A program made the position numbers and the translations under genes. 64,000 bases of DNA from Oenanthe sinensis (Eukaryota; Streptophyta; Magnoliopsida; Apiales; Apiaceae), in the NCBI GenBank assembly GCA_028671895.1, contig JAPMAC010000234.1:1364001-1428000 (forward strand), written 5' to 3'. The notes beneath the pieces are model-generated. The model searched no databases. It was not told the origin of the DNA and saw nothing but the letters and a program-made list of their open reading frames with translations. Numbering within the stretch: the first letter of the stretch is position 1; the number at the start of each line of letters is the position of its first letter. Below, one piece after another: positions 33,846 to 44,952 of this stretch.

Positions 33846-36800
33846 TGTAATAACCCAGATTTTTGGACGATTTTTTTTTATTATTATTTATAAACGACCC
33901 TGATGAATAGTGATTCTACGGATTATGAAAAAAAAAACTTTTTTGCCCACACTAGGTAAGTGGTGGAATATGGGAAAACCGAAGATGTGATATTGTTGTA
34001 TGAAGAAAATGAGTGAATGTAAAAGCAATCAGAATCCGAAGATTTCCGCTTTTACTAATTGTTTCATAATTTATGAGATATCAAGGAATAAGAGAATTAA
34101 GTTGTGATCAAGTGGATTATATTTTAGAAAGTTCATGGTTATAATCGAATTAGAGTATTTGGAATATTAAAGATTTACGTTACGGAAATTCTACGTCGAA
34201 ACGCTTCGGATTAATCGAACTTACATGGAGGATTAAGTATAATTAATGAATGGCAAGTGAAGTGCACTACCAAGGGAGCCATGCAAGTCATGCAAGCAAG
34301 TACTTGCATTAGTGGAACCAAGTGGATGAACTAAGGCAAGTAACTAGCCAAACAAGGAAACCAAGTGAGCGAACCAAGGTTATGAACATAGTTCCCAATT
34401 TTAGGGTAAAGTAAGCATAAAGCCACTTTATCACTTTGAACAAATTCAACCAAGCCATGATTGTGTGAGAACTCGGCCATATAGCAATACATACACTTTA
34501 TACAAACACAAATACACCAATACAAAAGCAAGTAAAGTAGAAAAGCTCTCTCCCATTTCTTTCTCCAGTTTCTGCCCAGCTTGAGCAAGGTTGAAAGAAA
34601 ATTTTATAACTCCAGTTCTACTCATCCAAAAATCCCCAAATTTTAACCATATCTTCTTCATAATTTTTGGAGGTGTTTTGATTGAGTAAATAAACTGTAG
34701 AAGTTGAGGCTGAATAGTAACTCCGAAAATTTCTAAAGTTTTGTTCTTGATGTTAACTTATGATCAAGGCTAGATCAAGCTCTCCCAAGGACTCTAAGCT
34801 CTAGATAGGTGTTGTTTGAGCTCTAAGAAGGTATGAACACCACTAAACCTTACGTTTGTGTGAGTTGCATGGAGTAAAAATGTTAGTAGATAGAGGTATG
34901 ACTTAGAATGACTAAGTAGTTGTTTTGTTAGTAAGATGTAGTGTTGTGGGTTGAGGTTATGAAATGGTGTTAATCTAAAGTTGTGAAATCAGTAGCTTAA
35001 TGATATGGTTATGATAATATGAGTAAGGTTGAGTGTTGGTTGAGAATGGATTTCAATTGGTTGAATCCGGAAAACGTTAAGTTTATAGCCGTCGTAATGC
35101 CTATTTTTCGTGAGCACTCCTTTAAACTGTGAAATCCGAATTGTCAAGCTCCTGACCCCTAACACCTCTGACCATAGTTGGATAGTACTTGACTCATAGA
35201 TCGTTTTGACACTTTAATCATGTTATTCCGATTTACGGTTTAGGAGAAAAGTTAGTTTTAGTGGAGGTGTCTAAAAGGACCAAACTGTTTCGAATGACTC
35301 CCTTTGTATATATAAACAGACCCCTTGACAGTCACGAAAAATCATGACATTTTGATATTAAGTAATTTGGTTAGTTAATAAGGCCTCTCCAAAATTTCGA
35401 GGGCAGATGTCAATTTTTCGATTTTATAAAAATGTTGGAACCAAAGTTGTGCGATGCACTATTCACTAGAGGAGCTACTGCCCTGTTCTGTAAATTCGTG
35501 AAAATGAGTCCTCTGTCCCGGGGCAAACTTTGATGGATTATATTCTAGACATTCTCTAGATCGTGCACGCGAAATCGGTGCATCATTTGAGTTAACTGTT
35601 AATGAGTTATGAGCGATTTAGTGAAAGCGGTGAAAATAGTAAAACCCCGTAGTTGACTCGATTTGTAAAATACATTTCACCAAGTTAAACTCAAGGGTTC
35701 CAAATCAAAATATTTTTGATAAATATTACAAATACTCAAGAAGCTCCCTGAGGTAGATTCATATTTAATTATGAATTTTTGGATTTATTAAAAATGTTAG
35801 AGTGGGAGTCGCGTAATAGTAATTTGCAGAAGAGTCAACTCTAGAGGCACGATTTTGACGAGCCATTTTGGCTAGAATAAAAGGATAATTTCGAGTCGGT
35901 TAAAACACGAAAGATGTTGAGGAATAACATGACTATAGATTGGAGTAAAGGATTAGGTTAAAAGTCATTGACTAGATGGTTTACGAAGGGTTAAGATAGA
36001 CCCGGGGAGGTGAATGCCAGATAATAAAGATTAAAGAAAAATAGAAATAAAACTTGAGTTGACTTAATACCTGCGTATGTTTACTAAAACGAGTTCTTAT
36101 ATGATTATAGCGTATCCGAGAAGTGAAAGGAGCAGGGTTTTCATTTCGCATAACCAAGGCAAGTTTTATATCCCTACGTTTTTACATATTTAAAATATAT
36201 GTATTGCTACGTATGCATGCTTTCCTATACTTTCTTGTTCAGAGTATTATGACCTTGTTTTAGCATGGTTTCTATTTTTAAAGATATACATTGCAAGTAT
36301 TCTATCTAGTTGATTATACCGGATCTTATTCATACAAATTTGAAATGCCTATATATATTATTGCCGAGCTCGTTATCCAGATATTACGAAACGAGATGTA
36401 TTAAATAATATCTTCATACTATATCTTATTGATATTCAAGAGTTGAGTTATATATATAGAGTAAGTTGAGAATACTGATATGGGTTAACTTATTCTGAAT
36501 CCATGATCAGAACAGTTGTTCATATAAATATTCCTCTACTCATTCAAGGGGAAAATTTAATTATTGGAAGTGTTTATCATTCATTGTTTCTGAATGATAT
36601 TGGAGTAATGTTTTAATGAGAAGTAAATAAAGGTGCACGTGTTATTTTACCGTGACGCCTAAAAGATGTATTGTTGAAGGTGATCGAAGATTCCGACACC
36701 TTATATTCTGGACTAGAGATGACAAAAGTGACCGGAGTAACGCACTGGCCCAACCTAAGGAGTAACCCCATTGTGGGTTTAGGGTGTGTTCGAGATGTCA

Positions 36801-37596
36801 GCTCATCCTTCTATCGATAGTAAACGAGTAGTGACAATGGACTGATCAATCCATTACTGGAGGTGGCGTTTCCGAAGAAGTCCAATCCTTGATACCTTAA
36901 TTGTTAACTGATGCCTTTGTGGTTCGGTTAACTAGGGTATTAATTTGAGAAGTTATTCCTTGATACCTTAATCGTTCACGGAGGCCTCCGTGATTCGGTT
37001 AACTGGGGTATCAATTTGAGAAGTTATTGAGATATATTTATTCAATTCATATGAGTAGTATTCAAAGATTTAGGAGGGTTTTTGAGTTATTTTCTTTTCA
37101 AAAAGAGTATAATTGTATATGTGGAGGGGTTATTTTAGAGTGGTAAACACTATATATTTTTGTTGAGTTGATGTGGAATATATAGACTTGCTGGGCATTT
37201 TTGGCTCATTCTTGCTATTTAAATATTATAAAACAGCGGCAAACAAAGATGGTACGAGTACGGTGGACCGTGACAAAGGGAAAGGGAAAGCAACTGATTC
37301 AACACGTTAGCTTTATAGTGTCTAATGAGGGTGCGAGTTGGTAGAAAGTTTATGATGTTTTCATCATCTTGACAATTGAAGTTGTAATATTATTTTAGAG
37401 ATTATGAGAAATGAGAATGTGATGTAATAACTTTTGAATCAGTAAGTATGCGTTCTAAGACTATAACCCATGGAGTAGTTTGGGGGAGTTTATTATGAAT
37501 ATTGTTGTATATTATATTGTGAGCAGGAATTAAATATTCCGCAAGAGAATGTGACGACCTGGATTCCAGTAGGGGATTTGGGGGGGGGGGCGTTAC
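33846..37596 (+). repeat. Element D 3' LTR (3751 bp)
   Basis: It is collinear with 28179-31879 apart from scattered substitutions, an extra block of about 50 bp near 36502-36560, and a G run of 10 (37580-37589) instead of 19. It ends gcgttaca before the atgac duplication. Confidence 0.92.
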
Positions 37597-37601
37597 AATG
37601 A

Positions 37602-37887
37602 CAACAAAGGATGTGTAAGGGACTTGGCTATCATGTTTTATGCATTATCATCACTAGAAGTATCTTTCTTGTGGATGGACTTAAGCACTATATATAGGGC
37701 ACTAGGGAATTTTTTGTTAAGGGTTTTCTAGAAAAGAATTGAAAAGTAAAAGTTTTTGAACTTAAACAAGAAAGAAGGTAGCTCACTCAACAGGGAGTGA
37801 GAAAATTCATTCGTAGCTTACATGGATTCAGTATGCAAAGGTGAAGTAAACTTTTATGTAAAGCTTCATCAATAAAGGGTTAGCTAT
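37602..37887 (+). pseudogene. Element C pol fragment between D and the solo LTR
   Basis: It continues C in register: the reverse complement of B at about 14050-13795 matches, including the aaggatgt phrase, the tttctagaaaagaattgaaa region, and gcttcatcaat followed by gttagctat. It belongs to the protease/pre-integrase region, with no open frame. Confidence 0.65.
37883..37887. repeat. Target-site duplication of solo LTR (gctat)
   Basis: gctat lies on both sides (37883-37887 and 39094-39098). B has one uninterrupted gctat at the matching place (reverse complement near 13780). Confidence 0.88.
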
Positions 37888-38432
37888 TGAAAGGCAGAGT
37901 GTCGAAACTTGTAACACTATAACTTATGTAACTCAACTAAAAGAAAAGATACTTAACTGGAAGAAAATCAAGAACATGAAGCCACAAAGAAATCAATATT
38001 AAATGAAGACAAGGTAATTGATACAATTCAACATGTTAACTATGATCAAACAAAGAGGAAATCATTGAAAGAAGTTCAAGACAGAGTTGTTCATGCCTCA
38101 GTGATTTGTAACTTAAAGGTTCAAGATCATAACTATCAGTATCAATAAGACTAATTGATTCCAAGTGAACAAGAAGGAAAGCAATAATTGGAAAGCCACA
38201 TTACTAATTGAATATGGTAATCTATTCAAGAAGCAGAGACACTATCAAGACTAGTCACTTATGAATCAGACCATTGCATCAAGTGTCAGGACATTGATAA
38301 CAAGTTTATGTCAGTAATAGAGATCCAGGTTCAAGAGCTTGTTGAAGAATATGGAAGACATAAAGAAATCACAAGTTCAAGATGTTGCATTGAAGTTTCA
38401 AGTTGAAGCCTAGAATTTCTCTAAGTACAAAA

Positions 38433-38650
38433 TGTTCGAGATGGCCAAGTAGAATATTCCTATGTAGAAATTCTACTTAAATGTTCGAGATGGCCAAGTA
38501 GAATATTCCTATGTAGAAATTCTACTTAAATGTTCGAGATGACCAAGTAGAATATTCATATGTAGAAATTCTACTTAAATGTTCGAGATAGCCAAGTAGA
38601 ATATTCCTATGTAGAAATTCTACTTAAATGTTCGAGATGGCCAAGTAGAA
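38433..38650. repeat. 49-bp tandem repeat with internal hairpin, about 4.5 copies
   Basis: Units start at 38433, 38482, 38531 and 38580, with a partial at 38629. Each begins tgttcgagat and contains aagtagaat and its exact reverse complement attctactt, so each unit can form a hairpin. Only a few substitutions separate units. Confidence 0.9.
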
Positions 38651-38814
38651 ATTCTCAAATAGATGTTCTACATAGAGGGCAGTTTCAACATGACACATGT
38701 CATCATCTAATTGGCAGATTTCCAAGCTTTCAAGATAAGATAAGATTTATGTGGACATCATTGGGCCACGTATATCTTAGTCTTTGAAGACTACAGGACA
38801 TAGATTATAAGTAG

Positions 38815-38822
38815 TATAAATA
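38815..38822 (+). promoter_or_regulatory. TATA box-like sequence in the solo LTR
   Basis: TATAAATA lies about 270 bp from the LTR end, with agtacttg downstream. Promoter role inferred. Confidence 0.4.
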
Positions 38823-39098
38823 GAAGTACTTGTGTATTATTTTAAGATAGCAATATTTTTGAGATAAACACTTGTAAAAGAGAGAGAGAGTATTCACAGA
38901 GCTTAGTATCATTTACTACCCTCTTTACTTCTGGTGTACTTTATAATGAATGTTTTAACAACCCTTTCAAGTTATATATATGACATATATTCCTTGAATC
39001 ATTGTGTTCATTTATTACATGGTATTTATTGCTTCTTAAATTTGAAAAGTTGTATTCACCCCCCCCCCCTCTACAACACATTTGGACCTAACAGCTAT

Positions 39099-40050
39099 GG
39101 TGTAAGAAGCTCTCACACTTGGTGAACAAGACAATGGATTCTTTGGTAAAGATGAAATTAGTGAGAGGACTACTTCATATGGAAATTTATTTTAAAGGAT
39201 ATTTTAAAGTATGTCATATATGGAAGTCAATGAAAATATCATACTGAAGCAAGTTATGTTATGGAAGAAATATGCTTAGTGGTGGTTGATGACGACCCTA
39301 ATTATAATTTGGTGATGTTCGTGCATTCAACAGATATTGTATCACATATGGTGATTGATCGCATCAGGTAGATTAAGTGGGAAGCAAAGTAAGTTGTGAG
39401 AACTTTGAAGTCAGATAATGGAACTGAATTTCATGAATGAAGTTTTAAATGAATTCCGTACTTATAAAGGTACTTTGAAGCTGAAGAAATTAACACAACA
39501 TGCTACTTTAATCAACAAGATCGTGAAAAGACATCATATGAGTTAATGGCCAACTAGAAGCAAATACTGAAGCTCTTTCATGTGTTTGGAGGAAATTAAT
39601 ATTTAGTGAAGATTTAGATGAGTATCTTGGTGAGTCTGAAGTTAAGACTCATGGAACAATTCTCATCGGTTACTCATTGAAATTGAAAGTTTTCAAGGCA
39701 TATGTGATGAAAAACCAGTACGTGATTGAAAGTCTGAATGTTTCGTACTACTACACCTATCTCCCAAAAATTCAAATGAATTACTATTCTTAATATTTGA
39801 GGTTTGACATCGTGTCAGAGTCAAATTCAGCTACTGATGATGAAACTGAGGTTGTAGAAGGAATTAATGATAATGATGATGATTCAGATCTTATTAGTGG
39901 AAATGGTAGTGAAACTACACAACTCATGAACTTTAACAAAATCCACTGAATAAGGTGAAGGATCTTCAACTCATCCTAGTAGCTATTAGGAGAATCGAAT
40001 CATGATGCTGCATTTTATGATATGAAAATGAACGAATTTGAATAGAAAGT
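39099..40050 (+). pseudogene. Element C integrase remnant
   Basis: Continues C after the solo LTR. Visible fragments include KSDNGTEFHE near 39412 (around the second catalytic Asp of copia integrase), then a region of the type that follows integrase (a phrase like DEYLGESEVKTHGTILIGYS with frame changes), and an acidic linker (about 39830-39900). The last recognisable piece is NEFE near 40030, the pre-RT segment. Stops and frameshifts throughout. C is cut here by the composite 40060-56079. Confidence 0.6.
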
Positions 40051-40068
40051 TAATCTTAATCACTACAG

Positions 40069-41137
40069 TGCAAACGATTCAAATCCACGTCTTCTACTGT
40101 ATTCCCGTATTCACCTTGAGCGAAGTGTGACCTTCGATCCTCCCAAGGTTGCCTCCATTCTAGTTTTGAGATCTTGGAATCCTAGTTCTTGGTGGCCTCC
40201 TTAAACAGCTGCTCACAAAAACCCTAGTTTCAAATCCTTTAGCTAGAAGAGAATAAGATGAATATATAGGCTATAGTAAGTATCCTGGATAATTAGGTTG
40301 GGTCTTTCAATGTCATTCTGGGTCAGGCCCAATGTCATTAAATATTAATTCAATCCACTAAAGAATTAATATTTACATTACCTCTCCTAAAGCCGTAATT
40401 TAATTATTAATTCGTCTCCAATATTATTTATTTATTAAATTCCCCATGTTTAAGATATCCAATGTCCATTAATTAAATTAATTTCTAACAATTAATTTAA
40501 TCAACATATTTTATCTTTGATCATCCACTCAACCTTATAATTATGCAAGAACAAATCTACCTGCAGGACTAAAGCATAATTATCTTTATAAGCTTTCAAG
40601 AGGACATCATCACCCGAATATTTTCAGACACGGTTTCCTTTTATAGTCAATATCTCACTCTGTATGCAATATCATTATCTAAAATATAATATTGTGATTA
40701 ACAATAAATCACATCACATATGAATCAAAACATGTGCATTGCATACAACTGTCAATCACTATATCCGGATTAAGAACCTAAGGAATAATAATATTATATA
40801 ATCTTAGTTTTTCTTTATTGTCAGAATAGAAGAACAATTCTAATATTATAATCCCGTTCAATATACACAAAGCATACAAGTATTATTCAATAATTAGGAT
40901 AGATTATTTCTAAATAATACTTCAGTCATTCTAGTGGTTTGTTTAACTCCACTTAAATTGTGAACATTTATTATATTATATATAGACACTGACAATCTAA
41001 TCTTCTGGAATCCCATTTGATACTAGATTATCCACAATATATAATATACAAACAATGTTAAAATATGCATTCAGGATTCTCAATAAAAAAGACAATATCA
41101 TATACTTAAAACGAATAGTTCAGTATATTCCCTAACA
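40069..41137 (-). repeat. Element E 3' LTR
   Basis: The right end is clear: cctaaca at 41131-41137, followed on the minus strand by a GTGGGAGAT purine tract and then the copia pol C-terminus. The left end (about 40069) is uncertain; no second copy exists in the window to pair with it. The sequence is not obviously related to the F/H/I LTRs. Confidence 0.5.
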
Positions 41138-41870
41138 ATCTCCCACTTATACTCAAGATATTCTCTGAGTATATCATTGTTTTATTACAAGCAATCCACT
41201 ACCAATTAAATAACTTCTATGTGACTATACATCAGACTCCTATCTGCTTGGAAATTTGAATCGGTAACATGCCCATGACAAAACAAATATCAAGTCTCGT
41301 ACATAACATTGCATACATTAAGCTTCCACATGGTGAAGCATAGGGAACCGCTTTCATGCTCTCTATCGCCTCTAGTATCTTAGGACATTGTTTCTTTGAT
41401 AGAGTAACTCCATGTTTATAAGGTAGGTTACCCTTCTTGGAGTCCTGCATGTTAAAACGAGCCATTTCCTAATCAATGTAGGGCTTTTGGGATAAAGCCA
41501 ACATCCTTTTCTTACGATCCCTTATAACTTTACTCCCAAGGATGTATGCCGCTTCACCTAAGTCTTTCATTTCGAACTGTTTGAACAACTATGCCTTTAC
41601 CGATGATAACATCTCTACATTGCTTCCAATGAGTAAAATATCATCTACGTATAGCACTAGAAAAGTCACTGAACTGCCCTCACTTTTTTTGTACAAACAC
41701 GACTTGCTTAGACATTGATCAAATCCGTATGACTGGATTACTTGATCAAAATGAATATTCCAATACCTAGAAGCTTGTTTAAGTTTATAAATGGACTTCT
41801 TAAGCTTACATACTAGATGCTCTTGGCCTTCCTTAATGAATCTTTCTGGTCGTTGCTTATAGATGATCTC
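41138..41870 (-). pseudogene. Element E pol, C-terminal part (RT)
   Basis: The minus strand gives the second half of a copia reverse transcriptase. The fragment HLVCKLKKSIYKLKQASRYW is followed by YVDDILLIG (YVDD at 41640-41651) and, after a frame break near 41580, a segment with KVPYASPCGSLMYAMLCTR-type sequence. RNase H is reduced or missing before the LTR. The upstream half is absent because element F is inserted at 41871, within the codons after PEGFI-like sequence. Confidence 0.75.
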
Positions 41871-43415
41871 TGAAGGGTTTCGAGGCACAAACGCAGCAGA
41901 ATAAATGCGAAAATAAATATAAAAATGAAACCAAATGCAGGATCCATGCGAAACATGATATTTAATTCGGAGATTAAGAACAAATACCTTAAAAAGCTTT
42001 AACAGTTCATCAATGAAAGATTAATGGAGGTCCAAAGCTTGTTTAATTACCATGTATCTTGCTCACGCGATCTACGCTCTACGATATCCACACAAACACT
42101 TTTCATGAAGGATTGATGTGTACTAGCACCCGAAAACTGTTTCTCTCTCTCTATCTTCCTCTTTTCTCAAAACAGCTAGGGTTTTAGGAAAATATATGTC
42201 TTTTAATTAAATCAGCCCACAAAGAGATTATATAGAGAGATGAATAAGTTTTCTAATTATAATCTAATTATAATTAATAATAATCCAAAATTCCAAATTA
42301 TTTAATCAAGTCTCACCTAATTAATTAACTACTAATTTTGGAATTAGTTTAAGTAATTCATTTATTCTATTTATATAATTAATTAAGTCATACTTAATTA
42401 ATATCATAAATAAAATAAATTACTTATTCAATTTAAATTCATAATTTAAATTATTTTTCCTTCAAGCATTCTTTGTGTGTGACCCTGTAGGTTATTCTTA
42501 CATTGGCAACAATTTTCATATCTAATTAAAATTGTAAACAATGAGCGGCATCTAGTAATACATCATTACTACCCAAGTAATAATAATAAAATCAGTGATT
42601 TGATTAAGTCTTTCGTGAATAATGTTCCATGTAATATAATCCCTTTAACCTTATATTATAGATCAAACTCGAAGCATGTTTCATGTCATCCTCTTCAATG
42701 TTTAATCCGGGTTTTCTTGATCAATTAGTAGACTATTAAACAAATCAACATTTGAGAACGGTCGTGCATTTGATAGTCTCACACAATCAAGAGGTCAATA
42801 ATATCACTTCTAAATAAGAAGTTTAAATCATTTATCTATCATTCATATTTCTCATATAATTCATAGTATACCCAATGTCTACCTTTATCATCACCCAATT
42901 AAAGGTAAATTTTAGTGTAAAGTATATTAATTCTCATATAGAAATATAATGATTTCAAGTCAGAGGATCATTACATCATTCTCACAGTGAAAATTTCTTA
43001 TGACACTTATTAACATGCAGAATCTCACGACGGGTCATTCCAGTGCCATTCATTGAGACATGCACTTATGTTCTTTACTTTAATATCACCATACATCCAT
43101 ACATATGACCAATGAGATGTGGTCATCTGTCAACAAATATACTAGTCTTATTGCATTATTATTGTCCTTAAATAATAATACTTGACTAGAGAATTTTAGG
43201 AATAAGATACTATTCATATAATCTCATTTTTAAGTCACATACTTAAAGATATATAATACGTATCAAAATTCCAAGGACATTTATTATGCTTTCAATTTAT
43301 TACACGGTAAATAAAATATAATAAATAAATAATAATCAATAAAGTATAATCCTTAATAATAAAATATTTTCCTTATAATATAAAACTAATTGTTTCTAAG
43401 GCACAATTACTAACA
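41871..43415 (-). repeat. Element F 3' LTR (1545 bp)
   Basis: On the plus strand it runs from tgaagggtttcg to ttactaaca. It is the reverse-complement counterpart of the I LTR (56993-58543) and a cousin of the H LTR (54511-56079). It is followed by a GTGGGAGAT tract on the minus strand. No LTR partner for F remains. Confidence 0.8.
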
Positions 43416-44950
43416 ATCTCCCACTTGCACTAGAGCCAATTACCCAAGTATCCAATACTCATGGAACTAATGTGACTTTCGTGCTTCTGCTGCGACAAAG
43501 CCTTAGTGAATGGGTATGCAATATTATTATTTGTATGCACTTTACATATGTATATCTCCTTGATCATTAATCTCATTAATTAGGTGATATCTTTTAAGTA
43601 CATGCCCAAACAGCCTCCTAGGCTGCTTCACAAGCATCAATATACTCAAGCTCTATTGTAGAATCAACAAATGTCTCTGTTGTGAACCATTCCAGCATAC
43701 AACATCTCAATTTAAATAGGTAAAACAAAAAGTCAGACATAAACACTAAATGATCATTGTCTGTCTACAAACTAGCATCAGTGTAACCTTTTACAACTAG
43801 CTTATCTTCTCCTCCATATACCAAGAATTGATCTTTATTCCTCTTCAAGTAGTTAAGAATATTCTTGACTTCCGTCCAGTGACCTTCACTTGGATTAAAC
43901 TGGTATCTACTCGTCATGCTTAAAGCACACGAGATATCAAGACGAATATATATCATTGCATACATTATAGAACCAATTACCTATGCATATGGAACTTTAC
44001 TCATACAGTCCTTATCGTCCAATGATTTAGGACTGTTTTCTTTCGAGATCGATATCCCATGAGACATTGGGACAAATCCCTTTTTAGCCTCTTGCATTCC
44101 AAATCGATGCAAAACTTTGTCAATGTATGGACTCTGACTTAGGCCGATCAATCTCCTTGATCTATCTCTATAGATCCTAATACCTAATATATAGGTCGCA
44201 TCACCTAAGTCTTTCATTGAGAAATTATTTCTCAACCAAGTCTTCACAGTCTGTAGAGAAGGAATGTCATTCCCTATTAGTAATATATCATCAACATATA
44301 ATACTAGGAATTCCACATGGCTCCCACTAATCTTCTTGTAAACACGTGGTTCATCTTCATTTTGAATAAACCCAAACTATTTGACAGTTTCATCAAAATG
44401 AATGTTACATCTCCATGAAGCTTGTCTTAATCCATAACTGGATCGATGCAACTTACATACCTTTCCGGCATCCTTTGGATCAACAAAACCCTCAGGCTGT
44501 GTCATGTACACATCCACATCTTCTTCAAGGCTCCCATTTAAAAAAGTGATTTTGACATCCATTTATCATATTTCATAGTCATAGTAAGCAACTATAGAAA
44601 GCAAAATCCTGATGGACTTGACCATAGCCACTGGTAAAAAGGTCTAATCATAGTCAATACCATTAATTTATTTAAAACCTTTTGCCACCAATCGTGCCTT
44701 ATAGGTTTGTACGATACCATCCATGTCAGCCTTCTTCTTGAAAATCCACTTGCACCCTAAAGTTTTTACCCCTTCAGGTGGATCAACCAAAGTCTATACT
44801 TGATTAGTATACATGGATTCCATCTCAGATTTCATGGCATCCAGCCATCTCTTAGAATTTGGAGTGTTCATAGCGTCTTGGTAGGTGAGAGGATCATCTT
44901 CGTCCACAAGCATCACATCACCATCTTGAGTCAAGAGAAATCCATAATAA
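43416..44950 (-). pseudogene. Element F pol, RT and RNase H part
   Basis: Minus-strand copia pol from RYYGFLLTQDGDVM-like sequence at about 44950 down to RNase H near 43765. Recognisable: DVKITFLNGSLEEDVDVYMT (about 44500-44560), YVDDILLIG (YVDD near 44287-44298), and an RNase H segment with GYTDAS. Frames break near 44380, 43980 and 44570, and stops interrupt the pre-RT part. Closely related to H pol (52547-54496). The element stops abruptly at about 44950, where G begins. Confidence 0.8.
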
Positions 44951-44952
44951 AG

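Larger units (their letters stand above)
28179..37596 (+). mobile_element. Element D: gag-only gypsy element with 3.7-kb LTRs
   Basis: A complete element of 9418 bp is flanked by atgac. LTRs of 3701 bp (28179-31879) and 3751 bp (33846-37596) enclose only 1966 bp. That interior has a primer site, a gag reading frame with a capsid domain and zinc knuckles, and a short purine-rich tract. Protease, reverse transcriptase, RNase H, integrase and chromodomain are all missing. Long LTRs plus an MPPKK-type gag start resemble the Tekay/Del chromovirus lineage of Ty3/gypsy; that lineage call is inferred. With LTRs forming about 79% of its length and no pol, it must have moved with enzymes from another element. 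Confidence 0.88.
37888..39093 (+). mobile_element. Solo LTR of a Sirevirus-like family (1206 bp)
   Basis: It begins tgaaaggcag, ends ggacctaaca, and sits between gctat duplications in C's pol with no internal region. It therefore arose by recombination between two LTRs of an earlier element. Short similarities to the B/C LTRs (agttgttcatgcctcagtga; cttatgaatcagacca) suggest a cousin family. It carries a 49-bp tandem array (38433-38650), TATAAATA at 38815-38822 and a C-rich run before its end. Confidence 0.88.

Noticed and set aside
38433..38650. CRISPR-like repeat array
   Set aside because: Units are directly adjacent without unique spacers and lie within a plant LTR.
39830..39910. Acidic stretch as a possible host gene exon
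   Set aside because: It follows integrase ruins of C in register with the acidic linker normally found before copia RT.
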